Assembly: GCF_001308015.1 (NCBI RefSeq)
Contig: NZ_LGYH01000002.1
Coordinates: 124,001 to 188,000 of the forward strand
Direction: 5' to 3'
Length of the DNA stretch: 64,000 nucleotides
Source of the DNA: Neisseria sp. 83E34
GTDB taxonomy: Bacteria; Pseudomonadota; Gammaproteobacteria; Burkholderiales; Neisseriaceae
The notes beneath the pieces were generated by a model, which saw only the letters and a program-made list of their open reading frames with translations, ran no database searches and was not told where the DNA came from. Positions 8,663-15,965 of the stretch are shown here, piece after piece. Every line of letters begins with the position of its first letter. Positions within the stretch are counted from its first letter, which is position 1. The position numbers and the translations under genes were made by a program.

Positions 8663-9718
8663 ATGCAGAACAATCCATACTTACACGCTTTGGGCGCCGA
8701 GATACCGATTATTCAGGCGCCGATGGCGGGCGTGCAGGGCAGCGCGCTGGCGGTGGCTGTGTGCCGGGCGGGTGGTGTCGGGTCGCTGCCCGCCGCCATG
8801 CTCACGCCTGAAAAACTACGCGAAGAATTGGCGGCTATCCGCGATGCGGTGGGCGGCAAACCTTATAACGTCAACTTTTTTGCTCACCGCAACCCCGAAG
8901 TTTCCGAAGCGCAAAAAGCCGCGTGGTTTGATGTGCTCAAGCCTTATTTTGAAGAGTTCGGCTTAACCCAAGCCGATATTCCGGCAGGCGGCGGGCGCAA
9001 TCCGTTTGACGAAACCGCGCTGGAAATGGTGCAGGCATTCAAGCCGCCGGTGGTGAGCTTCCATTTCGGCCTGCCTGAAAAGCCGCTGCTGGAGGCGGTG
9101 AAAGCCACGGGTGCGCAGGTTTGGTCGAGCGCCTCCACGGTGGAAGAGGCGCGCTGGCTGGAAGCAAACGGCGCCGATGCCGTGATTGCGCAAGGCTGGG
9201 AAGCGGGCGGCCACCGCGGCATGTTTTTAAGCCGCGACTTGGGTGCGCAATCGGGCACTTTCGCCCTGCTGCCCAATATCGTGGCGGCGGTTAAGTTGCC
9301 GGTGATTGCCGCAGGCGGCATCAGCAACGCGCAAACCGTACGCGCCGCGTTTGATTTGGGTGCCGCCGCCGTGCAGCCCGGCACCGCGTTTCTGCTGGCC
9401 GACGAAGCTACCACCTCCGCCGCTTACCGCGCCGCGCTGCAAAGCCCGCGGGCAGGGCATACGGTGATTACCAACTTGTTCAGCGGCGGCTTCGCCCGCG
9501 GCATAGCAAACCGGTTTATCCGCGAAGCCGGGCCGATTAATGCCTCGGCCTTGCCGTTTCCCTTTTCCGGCGCAGCAGCCGGCGTGTTGAAAGCCGCAGC
9601 GGAGCGGGCGGGTTCGGATGAATTTTCTTCATTCTGGGCTGGGCAGAACGCGCGGTTTGCCCAAGCAGGCAGCGCGGAGGAAATTTTGCACAGCTTGGCC
9701 GAAGGGTTGGCCGGGTGA
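8663..9718 (+). CDS. Nitronate monooxygenase-like flavoenzyme
   Basis: 351-residue TIM-barrel FMN protein of the 2-nitropropane dioxygenase/nitronate monooxygenase class. It begins with IPIIQAPMAGVQG, and the phosphate-binding AQGWEAGGHRG (about 175-185), VIAAGGIS (about 215) and LGAAAVQPGTAF are all present. The His in AGGHRG is where class I enzymes keep their catalytic base. These enzymes oxidise propionate-3-nitronate and related alkyl nitronates. An AAAGGAG site precedes the ATG. It may be transcribed alone from the gap that holds the MITE and the inverted DUS pair. Confidence 0.9.
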   Translation: MQNNPYLHALGAEIPIIQAPMAGVQGSALAVAVCRAGGVGSLPAAMLTPEKLREELAAIRDAVGGKPYNVNFFAHRNPEVSEAQKAAWFDVLKPYFEEFGLTQADIPAGGGRNPFDETALEMVQAFKPPVVSFHFGLPEKPLLEAVKATGAQVWSSASTVEEARWLEANGADAVIAQGWEAGGHRGMFLSRDLGAQSGTFALLPNIVAAVKLPVIAAGGISNAQTVRAAFDLGAAAVQPGTAFLLADEATTSAAYRAALQSPRAGHTVITNLFSGGFARGIANRFIREAGPINASALPFPFSGAAAGVLKAAAERAGSDEFSSFWAGQNARFAQAGSAEEILHSLAEGLAG

Positions 9719-9909
9719 ATTGTGGCTTAACTATAAAAACTTTCTTTTCAGACAGGCATATTTTATTTGCAGAATTCCAAATGTTTACATTAATTTAATT
9801 TAACTAGAGAATTATTAGCATAGCTGTACTGTCACAAATAAAAATGACATATAAATTATGTTATTTTTATTTAAATGGATTTTGTCTGAAGTGGTTGGAG
9901 AAGTTTATT

Positions 9910-10080
9910 ATGAAACAATTAAATACATCTGAACTGCAACAGGTTTCTGGAGGATGGATTGACCGCATGATTCGTATACTAGACCCGGTGGACAAAGCTG
10001 CTGAGGACTTTTATTATGAATTAATAACAGGTCGGACGGGAGGATCTGTAAATAACAATCGGCTGCCTAAATTCCGTTAG
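9910..10080 (+). CDS. Double-glycine-leader peptide, bacteriocin-like
   Basis: 56-residue peptide. The first 15 residues, MKQLNTSELQQVSGG, fit the GG-leader pattern (Leu4, Glu8-Leu9, Val12, Gly14-Gly15) recognised by C39-peptidase exporters. Cleavage would release a 41-residue cysteine-free core starting WIDRMIRILDPVDK with an amphipathic first half and a basic tail (NNNRLPKFR). The ATG at 9910 has GGAGAAG at good spacing; an in-frame ATG at 9844 gives an unlikely extension. The stretch from about 9720 to 10200 is much richer in A/T than its neighbours, suggesting transfer. No immunity gene or C39 exporter is visible nearby; an HlyD adaptor gene lies about 1 kb downstream. It could be a bacteriocin, signal peptide or orphan. 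Confidence 0.65.
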   Translation: MKQLNTSELQQVSGGWIDRMIRILDPVDKAAEDFYYELITGRTGGSVNNNRLPKFR

Positions 10081-10141
10081 TATTAAAGAAAGTAAAAGAT
10101 TTAACTTAATCTTATAAATCATTAGGTATTCTTAATTTCCA

Positions 10142-10175
10142 ATGCTGTCTGAAAATATTCTTTTTCAGGCAGCAT
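10142..10175. terminator. DUS-like hairpin after the GG-peptide gene
   Basis: ATGCTGTCTGAAAA and TTTTCAGGCAGCAT form a stem with one G-T pair. The sequence differs from both DUS dialects common in the window. Confidence 0.7.
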
Positions 10176-10309
10176 TATGTTATCTAAAGTTATTGAAAGC
10201 TCCCCTAGGCTGCTTAACTTGAACGCCTGTTGAGCATTGACGATATCGTGTTACGCTACAAAATCACCGGATATTGCCGGCTGCCAAAATAATATTTGAC
10301 CGAACGCAA

Positions 10310-10349
10310 ATGCCTGTCTGAAAAGCACTAATGGGCTTCAGACAGGCAT
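10310..10349. repeat. Inverted TG-wadDUS pair before tetR
   Basis: Opposed uptake sequences separated by 14 bases in the 330-base gap between the GG-peptide and tetR; the rest of the gap shows no gene. Confidence 0.75.
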
Positions 10350-10371
10350 TTGCATTTGACATTTTTCTAAA

Positions 10372-10397
10372 CTATACTGGACATCCGTCCAATATAG
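10372..10397 (+). promoter_or_regulatory. TetR operator overlapping -10 box
   Basis: Near-palindrome CTATACTGGAC-ATC-CGTCCAATATAG in which 10 of 13 half-site positions match. A -10 box TATACT (10373-10378) is inside it, and it ends 15 bases before the tetR ATG. This fits autorepression of the tetR-hlyD pair. Confidence 0.65.
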
Positions 10398-10411
10398 AAA
10401 TCAAACACTTT

Positions 10412-11041
10412 ATGACCCGATCCGCCCGCGCCCAATTTATTGAAGCCGGTGTGCGCCTTTATCCGCAGCTGGGCTACCGCAAGCTTTCTGTGCGGCTTTT
10501 GGCAGCCGAGGCGGGGTTGAGCCCGGGAATGTTTCACCATTTGTTTGCCAGCAAAGATGAATTTGTGGCCGAGCTTTTGCGATCGCAGTATGAAAACACT
10601 TTCGGTTTGGTGGATTTTTTCTCCGAAAAAGATGCGGATGCGGTGCGGAGGCTGCGCCATGTGATCCGCTTGCTCGCATTCTGCCTGCGGGATAATTTGG
10701 CTTGGGTTAACCGTATTTTTGCCGACAGTGCCGACGGCGTGAAAACTGCGGAAACGTTTTTGCGCCGCCAGTTTGACAGCTATTCAGGCTGGCTTTACAC
10801 CCTTTTGAGCGACTGTTTCCCCGATACGCCGTTTCCCGAATTGGTGAAACGCATGTCGTATATCAGCGCGTCGGTGGCGGCGCCGATGTTTCTGGGTATT
10901 CGTTTCAACCATATGGGCATGCTGCCTGAAGAAGTGCGCAGCCATATTTTTGCCGTGCTGGATGATGCTGCAATTGAAGAGCGCATCCAATGGACGTTTT
11001 CCGCGTTGTTTCCCAATCATTGTTTGCAGGGAAAATCATGA
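10412..11041 (+). CDS. TetR/AcrR-family repressor
   Basis: 209-residue regulator. The N-terminal helix-turn-helix (about 10-55) reads RAQFIEAGVRLYPQLGYRKLSV then AAEAGLSPGMFHHLFASKDEF, the classic TetR arrangement; the remaining two thirds form a helical ligand-binding domain with no obvious ligand motif. The ATG at 10412 is chosen because it follows the operator and starts the conserved domain; the longer frame from 10331 would run through the promoter. Its stop overlaps the start of the HlyD gene (ATGA), so the two are co-transcribed and the repressor probably controls that transporter part. Confidence 0.85.
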   Translation: MTRSARAQFIEAGVRLYPQLGYRKLSVRLLAAEAGLSPGMFHHLFASKDEFVAELLRSQYENTFGLVDFFSEKDADAVRRLRHVIRLLAFCLRDNLAWVNRIFADSADGVKTAETFLRRQFDSYSGWLYTLLSDCFPDTPFPELVKRMSYISASVAAPMFLGIRFNHMGMLPEEVRSHIFAVLDDAAIEERIQWTFSALFPNHCLQGKS

Positions 11042-12009
11042 AAAAAATGATCATTGCCGTTGTAATAGCCGCGCTTGCCGCCGGCGGTTGGTATCTATAC
11101 AGCCGACAAAGCCAAAGCGGCCTGCCTGAAGGGTTTGCACAATCCAACGGCCGTTTGGAACTGAACCGCTTCGACATCGCCAGCCTGTATCCGGGGCGGG
11201 TGCAGGCGGTGTTGGTGGACGAGGGCAGCGAAGTGAAGGAAGGGGATGCGTTGGTCGAGCTTTCTTCCGTGACCAGCACCAGCCAGCTTGAGGCCGCCAA
11301 AGCCCAGAAACAGCGGGCGCAGGAAGCGGTGGCGCGGGCGGATGCCGAAATCAAGGCTTACGAGCAGCAGCAGAAAGTGGCGCAGATGGAATTGGGCAAT
11401 GCGCAAAACTTGAAGCGCGATGAGTTAGTGTCGCCGGCGGAAGTAACCAAAAGGCTGGCCGCGCGCGACGGTGCGGCGGCTTCCGTGCGCGCCGCCCGTG
11501 CCGCCCGCGCCGAAGCGATGGCGGCGGTAGCGGCGGCTCAGGCGCAGATTAATCAGGCGGCTTCGGCCAATGACGACATGACCATCCGCAGCCCGAAAGC
11601 GGGGCGGGTGGAATACAAAATCGCCGAAGTGGGCAGCGTGATTGCGGCGGGCAGCAAAGTGGTGAGCCTGCTTGATCCGATGGATGTGTCGATGAATATT
11701 TTTCTGCCCAACGCTCAGGCAGGCCGTCTGAAAGTGGGCGACGAGGCGCGGATTGTGCTGGATAGTGTGGACGCAGTGTTCCCCGCCAAAATCAGCTTTA
11801 TCGCCACCGAAGCCCAGTTCACGCCCAAATCGGTGGAAACCGAAAACGAGCGTGAAAAGCTGATGTTTAAAGTTAAACTGAAAATCACGCCCGAAACCGC
11901 TTCCCGCTACAACCGCCTGCTCAAAGGCGGCATGACGGGCAACGGCTATGTGCGCACCGATGCCGCGCAGACATGGCCGTCTGAACTGGCGGTGAAGCTG
12001 CCGCATTAA
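11038..12009 (+). CDS. HlyD-family periplasmic adaptor (YhiI-like)
   Basis: 323-residue membrane fusion protein. One N-terminal membrane anchor (residues 3-20), a first lipoyl half (LYPGRVQAVLVDEGSEVKEG), an Ala/Gln-rich coiled hairpin (about 85-190), the second lipoyl half (IRSPKAGRVEYKIAEVGSVI) and a beta-barrel domain follow in order. Such adaptors bridge an inner-membrane ABC pump to an outer-membrane channel. The start overlaps the tetR stop. The ABC partners expected next to it are absent; candidates are the RbbA-like protein at 27587 and the permease at 32230. It contains an internal AG-type DUS (near 11723) read through as protein. Confidence 0.87.
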   Translation: MKKMIIAVVIAALAAGGWYLYSRQSQSGLPEGFAQSNGRLELNRFDIASLYPGRVQAVLVDEGSEVKEGDALVELSSVTSTSQLEAAKAQKQRAQEAVARADAEIKAYEQQQKVAQMELGNAQNLKRDELVSPAEVTKRLAARDGAAASVRAARAARAEAMAAVAAAQAQINQAASANDDMTIRSPKAGRVEYKIAEVGSVIAAGSKVVSLLDPMDVSMNIFLPNAQAGRLKVGDEARIVLDSVDAVFPAKISFIATEAQFTPKSVETENEREKLMFKVKLKITPETASRYNRLLKGGMTGNGYVRTDAAQTWPSELAVKLPH

Positions 12010-12050
12010 CAGGCCGTTTGAAAGCCAAAATCATAAAACGGAATAGCCGC

Positions 12051-12830
12051 ATGAAAGCCCTTGCCGTTTGGCTGCTGCTGTGCCGCACTGCATTTGCCGC
12101 GCCTGATTTTGCCGACCGCAGCCAAGAGCGGTTTGGCACGCGGCACAACGGCAGCAGCATTTACCGCCTCTATGCCGCGCATTTATCCGAACAAGCCGCT
12201 CCGTTCGGCCTGCTGGTTTATCTGCACGGCGATGGCGCAGACGAGTTTGCAGCAGGCAGCAATCAGCTTGATGGCTATGCCGCGGTAGCCCGCAAACACC
12301 GCCTGCTGATGATTGCCCCGCTCACGCCCGACCACCGCAGCCGCACATGGTGGCGCAGCAACACCGCGCCGCGTTATGCCGCCGAACTGATTGCCCACAT
12401 TTCCCGCCGCTATGCCGTCGATACCGGCAATATCTGGCTGGCAGGCTATTCAGGTGGCGCGGAAGTCATCACTTACCATCTGTTGGCTGACCACAGCCAT
12501 CTGTTTCACGGCGGCGGCGCATTGATGGTGGGCGGCGGCGGGTTCGGCGAGAAGGACGCATTCGCACAGAGGCCGTCTGAAACATTCAAAAGCCGTTTCG
12601 CCCTGAAATGGCTGGCCGGAGAATACGACACGCCCGCCAAAGGCGGCAGCGACAAAGGCTTCGACGCGCTGAACGAAGCCCGCCAAGCTTACCGTCGCTA
12701 CCGCGCCGCCGGTTTTACCGATGCCGAATTTGAAGTCGTCCCCGCTACCGGCCACTACCGCCTTGCCACGCACGGCCCCGCCGCCCTCGACAAATTGATC
12801 CAACGCCAACACCGAAAGGAAACACCATGA
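12051..12830 (+). CDS. Secreted alpha/beta-hydrolase, PHB depolymerase/esterase-like
   Basis: 259-residue hydrolase with a short signal peptide (MKALAVWLLLCRTAFAAP). The oxyanion-side motif LVYLHGDGADEF, the nucleophile elbow GYSGGAE (Ser) and a late His in PATGHYRL make up a plausible catalytic triad. This arrangement is like poly-hydroxybutyrate depolymerase/feruloyl esterase relatives, but the substrate is unknown. A start at 12018 is possible; 12051 is preferred because it begins the signal peptide. It follows hlyD by about 40 bases and overlaps the next gene (ATGA), so it seems part of the same transcript. An AG-DUS is embedded near 12570, translated as RPSET. Confidence 0.8.
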   Translation: MKALAVWLLLCRTAFAAPDFADRSQERFGTRHNGSSIYRLYAAHLSEQAAPFGLLVYLHGDGADEFAAGSNQLDGYAAVARKHRLLMIAPLTPDHRSRTWWRSNTAPRYAAELIAHISRRYAVDTGNIWLAGYSGGAEVITYHLLADHSHLFHGGGALMVGGGGFGEKDAFAQRPSETFKSRFALKWLAGEYDTPAKGGSDKGFDALNEARQAYRRYRAAGFTDAEFEVVPATGHYRLATHGPAALDKLIQRQHRKETP

Positions 12831-13183
12831 ACGACCTCCCTCTGCAAGCCGAAGCACAGGCGCGTATCGACCATATTCAGAAACTCTACCGAGAATGGAC
12901 CCAGCTGCTCCCCAAACTCGAAGCCGCCCACCAAGACTGGCTGCGCGGCGACGCCATTATGCGCGAGCTGGAGCATTTTTATTTTGGAGGCGAATACAGC
13001 CGTTACCACCAAGCCCTTGAAGAGGGGCTGGATGTAAACCTGCACACCGAGGGCGAATACAGCATTATGAGTGAAGATGCCTTATGGAACGCATCCATAG
13101 AACAACGATCCCTCGCATGGCAGCGGCTGCGTTCGGCAGTGGCAGTATTGGACAGGGAGGAGGGCGGGGAAGAGGCCGTCTGA
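12827..13183 (+). CDS. DUF4298-like small cytoplasmic protein
   Basis: 118-residue acidic helical protein with the pattern ARIDHIQKLYREWTQLLPKLE then FYFGGEYSRYHQALEEGL and the end SIMSEDALWNASIEQRSLAWQRL, which I recognise as DUF4298. Its function is not known. The ATG overlaps the stop of the esterase gene by four bases, indicating translational coupling. Its stop codon lies within an AG-DUS (13173-13184). Confidence 0.75.
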   Translation: MNDLPLQAEAQARIDHIQKLYREWTQLLPKLEAAHQDWLRGDAIMRELEHFYFGGEYSRYHQALEEGLDVNLHTEGEYSIMSEDALWNASIEQRSLAWQRLRSAVAVLDREEGGEEAV

Positions 13184-13202
13184 AAAACCATGCCTGTCTG
13201 AA
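13173..13202 (+). repeat. Composite AG-DUS plus TG-wadDUS
   Basis: AGGCCGTCTGAA is followed five bases later by ATGCCTGTCTGAA in the same orientation, at the end of the DUF4298 gene. Confidence 0.85.
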
Positions 13203-13311
13203 AAATCACCCCTTGGTATTTGCTGCCCGCCAGGTCTGTAAACCCCTTTGCTTCTCACATGATGTACCGCGGGGTAACTTTATTCGGCCGTATGGAAGCT
13301 GCCGATAGGTA

Positions 13312-13343
13312 AAGCCTGTCTGAAATGATTGTTCAGACAGGCA
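13312..13343. terminator. Inverted TG-wadDUS pair
   Basis: Opposed copies (the first with AG in place of AT at its start) followed by TTTTATTG, in the 390-base gap before the TonB receptor gene. The rest of that gap holds a decayed Correia-like stretch (about 13400-13470) and the receptor promoter. Confidence 0.75.
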
Positions 13344-13491
13344 TTTTATTGTGATGTCGGACATATAACGACGCAACTTCATTTTGTAACGGTGCGGCCG
13401 CATTTAGCTGTGCTGAATATTGTCTGCAACCGGCTTGCTGCTTTGTACTGATGTAATTTCATTGGCGCAGTTTGGTATATTATGAAATAAA

Positions 13492-13522
13492 TGATAATGA
13501 TTTTTAAATGCAGTGATATAAT
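13492..13522 (+). promoter_or_regulatory. Fur box and extended -10 promoter of TonB receptor gene
   Basis: TGATAATGATTTTTA (13492-13506) matches 12 of 14 fixed positions of the 7-1-7 Fur motif TGATAATNATTATCA. It is followed by an extended -10 TGATATAAT (13514-13522). Fur bound here would block the promoter when iron is plentiful. Confidence 0.7.
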
Positions 13523-13573
13523 AGAAATTTATTTTTATCTTTATAATTTTTATCAATAACAGGGTATTTTGAT

Positions 13574-15781
13574 ATGAATGTGTATTCTACGTATTTGGCT
13601 GTAATGGTATCGGCAATGGGGGCGGGCGGTGCGGTATGGGCTGATACACCGTACCGACCCGCAGGGCAATCTCCGTCTGAAACGGTGGATTTGGGTACCG
13701 TAACAGTGCGGGGGAAACATATGGTGATGGAAAAGGGTTACAAAGCGGAGCGCAGCGATATTACCGGTGTTGACACGTCCATTCTCGATACACCCTACAG
13801 CATTGACGTGGTAACCCAAGAGCGGCTGGAGGATAAACAGCCCCAAACGTTGGAAGAGTCTGTAAAAGGCATCAGCGGTTTGACCCAAGGCAATAATTTG
13901 GCAGGCACGCTGGATACGGTTATGCGCAGGGGTTACGGCAGCAACCGCGACGGTTCGATTATGCGCAACGGTTTGGGCAGCCCGATGGCACGCAACTTTA
14001 CAGCCAATGTCGAACGGGTGGAAGTGTTGAAAGGCCCCGCTTCGGTGCTTTACGGAATGCAAAACCCCGGCGGGGTGATCAATGTTGTAACCAAAAAGCC
14101 GGATCACACTAAACACACGACTACGCTCAATATCGGTTACGGTAATTATGCGGCGAAGAAAGCCGGTATCGATACGACGGGCCCCATCGGTAACAGCGGT
14201 GCCGCTTACCGCTTTGTTGCCGATTACAAAACCCAAAATTACTGGCGCAGCTTCGGCAGCAACACCGAATACATCGTTGCGCCTTCTTTATCTTGGCAAA
14301 ACGATAAAACCAAGGTTTCGGCCGGCTATGAATACCAAAATTACAAAGGCGTATTCGATCGGGGCACTTTTCTGGATGTGAGCGGAACGGCGGCTAATAA
14401 TCCCAATTACGGTAAAGTTTTGGATATTCCCCTCAAACGCCGCTTGGACGATCCGATTAACGTAACGAAAGGCCACTCCCACACATTCCAATTAAACGGC
14501 GAACACAAGTTGAATCAAAACTGGAAGCTGAGGGCGGCATACGGCTTCAGCAAAAACCATTATAACGACTGGCAGGCTCGCGTAATGAACTACAATGCGG
14601 CCACGAGGGAAGTACGCCGCCGTATCGACGGTACCAGGCCGTCAGATGCCAGTACACACAGTTTGAATATTTCTGCCAACGGCCTCGTTGATCAAGGAGA
14701 AAATATCACGCACAAATTGCGCGCTTCCGTGCAATTGCAGGACTACAAGCTGAAATTGGGCGATTTGCGCCGCAGTGCCGCCCAGCACAATATGAGTGTG
14801 GACAACCCCGTTTACGGGCAAAATTGGATCGAATCTGCCAATCCGACGGCAGACGCCCGTACCAGCGACACGCTCGAACACTATAAAACTGCCGCCTTGT
14901 TGCTGCAGGATTCAGCCTATATCGGTAATCATTGGATTGTTTCAGGCGGCGTGCGCGGACAGTGGCACAAAATCGAATCCGGCCAGGGCCGCCCGATACG
15001 CTTCCGCAACCGCAGCAGCGGCTTCAACCTGTTTCCCCAAATCGGTGCGGTATACTTGATAAACCCGAGGTGGTCTGTTTACGGTAATTTCGGTACGTCG
15101 GCCAAACCCAACGCTTCGCGCAATATCGATTATGCCGGTAAAAAAATTCCTTTGGAAAAAAGCCGCCAATTCGAATTGGGCAGCAAATACCACAGTGAAA
15201 ACCTTAGCGCAAATTTTGCCTTGTTCCATATCAAAAAAGACAATGTCGCGCGCCCCGTAATTTTGGCCAACGGCGATGTGGAAACACGCATCATCGAAAA
15301 AAACCGTTCGCAGGGGGTGGAAGTGGATGTTAACGGGAAAATTACCGACAAATTAGGTATTTCCGCCAATTACACCCTCACGGACACGAAAGTGCTTGAA
15401 GATAAAAACGAGCCGCTCAACGAAGGCAACCGATTCGGCAGCATACCCAAACATACCGCCGGTTTGACACTGTTTTACGACTTCGGCCGTGCTTTGGGCG
15501 GCAATTGGCGCACGGGAGCGGGTTTGGATTACCGCGGCAGATGGGGCTTCAATTATGTGCGGAACAATCAGGCGCAATGGTTCGAAATGCCTTCGGCAAC
15601 CACATATCATGCGTTTGTTTCTTACGACACCAAAGTTGGCGGCAAACCGTTGAATCTACGCCTGACGGGCAAAAATCTGGGCAACAAGCAATACTTCGTA
15701 TCGCATACCTCCGCTACCATGCAGCATCTGTCTATCGGTGAGCCGCGCACGGTAACCTTGGGTGCGAAATTGAGTTTCTGA
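13574..15781 (+). CDS. TonB-dependent siderophore receptor
   Basis: 735-residue outer-membrane receptor. A signal peptide (to about VWADT, residue 25) is followed by a TonB box-like stretch (ETVDLGTVTVRG), the plug domain with LDTPYSIDVVTQERL, FTANVERVEVLKGPASVLYGMQNPGGVINVVTKKP, and a 22-strand-type barrel ending in the terminal aromatic residue of RTVTLGAKLSF. It resembles ferric hydroxamate receptors (FhuE/FpvA class). The Fur box upstream shows iron control. An AG-type uptake sequence in the mature N-terminus encodes SPSETV. An ABC transporter gene follows after an inverted DUS pair. Confidence 0.92.
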   Translation: MNVYSTYLAVMVSAMGAGGAVWADTPYRPAGQSPSETVDLGTVTVRGKHMVMEKGYKAERSDITGVDTSILDTPYSIDVVTQERLEDKQPQTLEESVKGISGLTQGNNLAGTLDTVMRRGYGSNRDGSIMRNGLGSPMARNFTANVERVEVLKGPASVLYGMQNPGGVINVVTKKPDHTKHTTTLNIGYGNYAAKKAGIDTTGPIGNSGAAYRFVADYKTQNYWRSFGSNTEYIVAPSLSWQNDKTKVSAGYEYQNYKGVFDRGTFLDVSGTAANNPNYGKVLDIPLKRRLDDPINVTKGHSHTFQLNGEHKLNQNWKLRAAYGFSKNHYNDWQARVMNYNAATREVRRRIDGTRPSDASTHSLNISANGLVDQGENITHKLRASVQLQDYKLKLGDLRRSAAQHNMSVDNPVYGQNWIESANPTADARTSDTLEHYKTAALLLQDSAYIGNHWIVSGGVRGQWHKIESGQGRPIRFRNRSSGFNLFPQIGAVYLINPRWSVYGNFGTSAKPNASRNIDYAGKKIPLEKSRQFELGSKYHSENLSANFALFHIKKDNVARPVILANGDVETRIIEKNRSQGVEVDVNGKITDKLGISANYTLTDTKVLEDKNEPLNEGNRFGSIPKHTAGLTLFYDFGRALGGNWRTGAGLDYRGRWGFNYVRNNQAQWFEMPSATTYHAFVSYDTKVGGKPLNLRLTGKNLGNKQYFVSHTSATMQHLSIGEPRTVTLGAKLSF

Positions 15782-15925
15782 TGCTTGCTGCTTCGCATCA
15801 ATGTGATTCGATTGGCTATGGCAAACCGTTTGCATCATAACGGTATCTTTAATTATCCGTGTGGCAGGCGTACTGATTTCGGCTCGGCTCGCCATACTTC
15901 TCCCGACAACCAAAGCTGACAAACC

Positions 15926-15955
15926 GTGCCTGTCTGAATTTTTTCAGACAGGCAT
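15926..15955. terminator. Inverted TG-wadDUS pair before ABC gene
   Basis: GTGCCTGTCTGAA and its complement with a very short loop, 11 bases before the next ATG, so it could weaken read-through from the receptor gene. Confidence 0.7.
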
Positions 15956-15965
15956 CCTATTCAAT

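Noticed and set aside
13400-13470. Second complete Correia element before the TonB gene.
   Set aside because: Only a weak likeness (TTGTCTGCAACCGGCTTGCTG) remains, without inverted ends.
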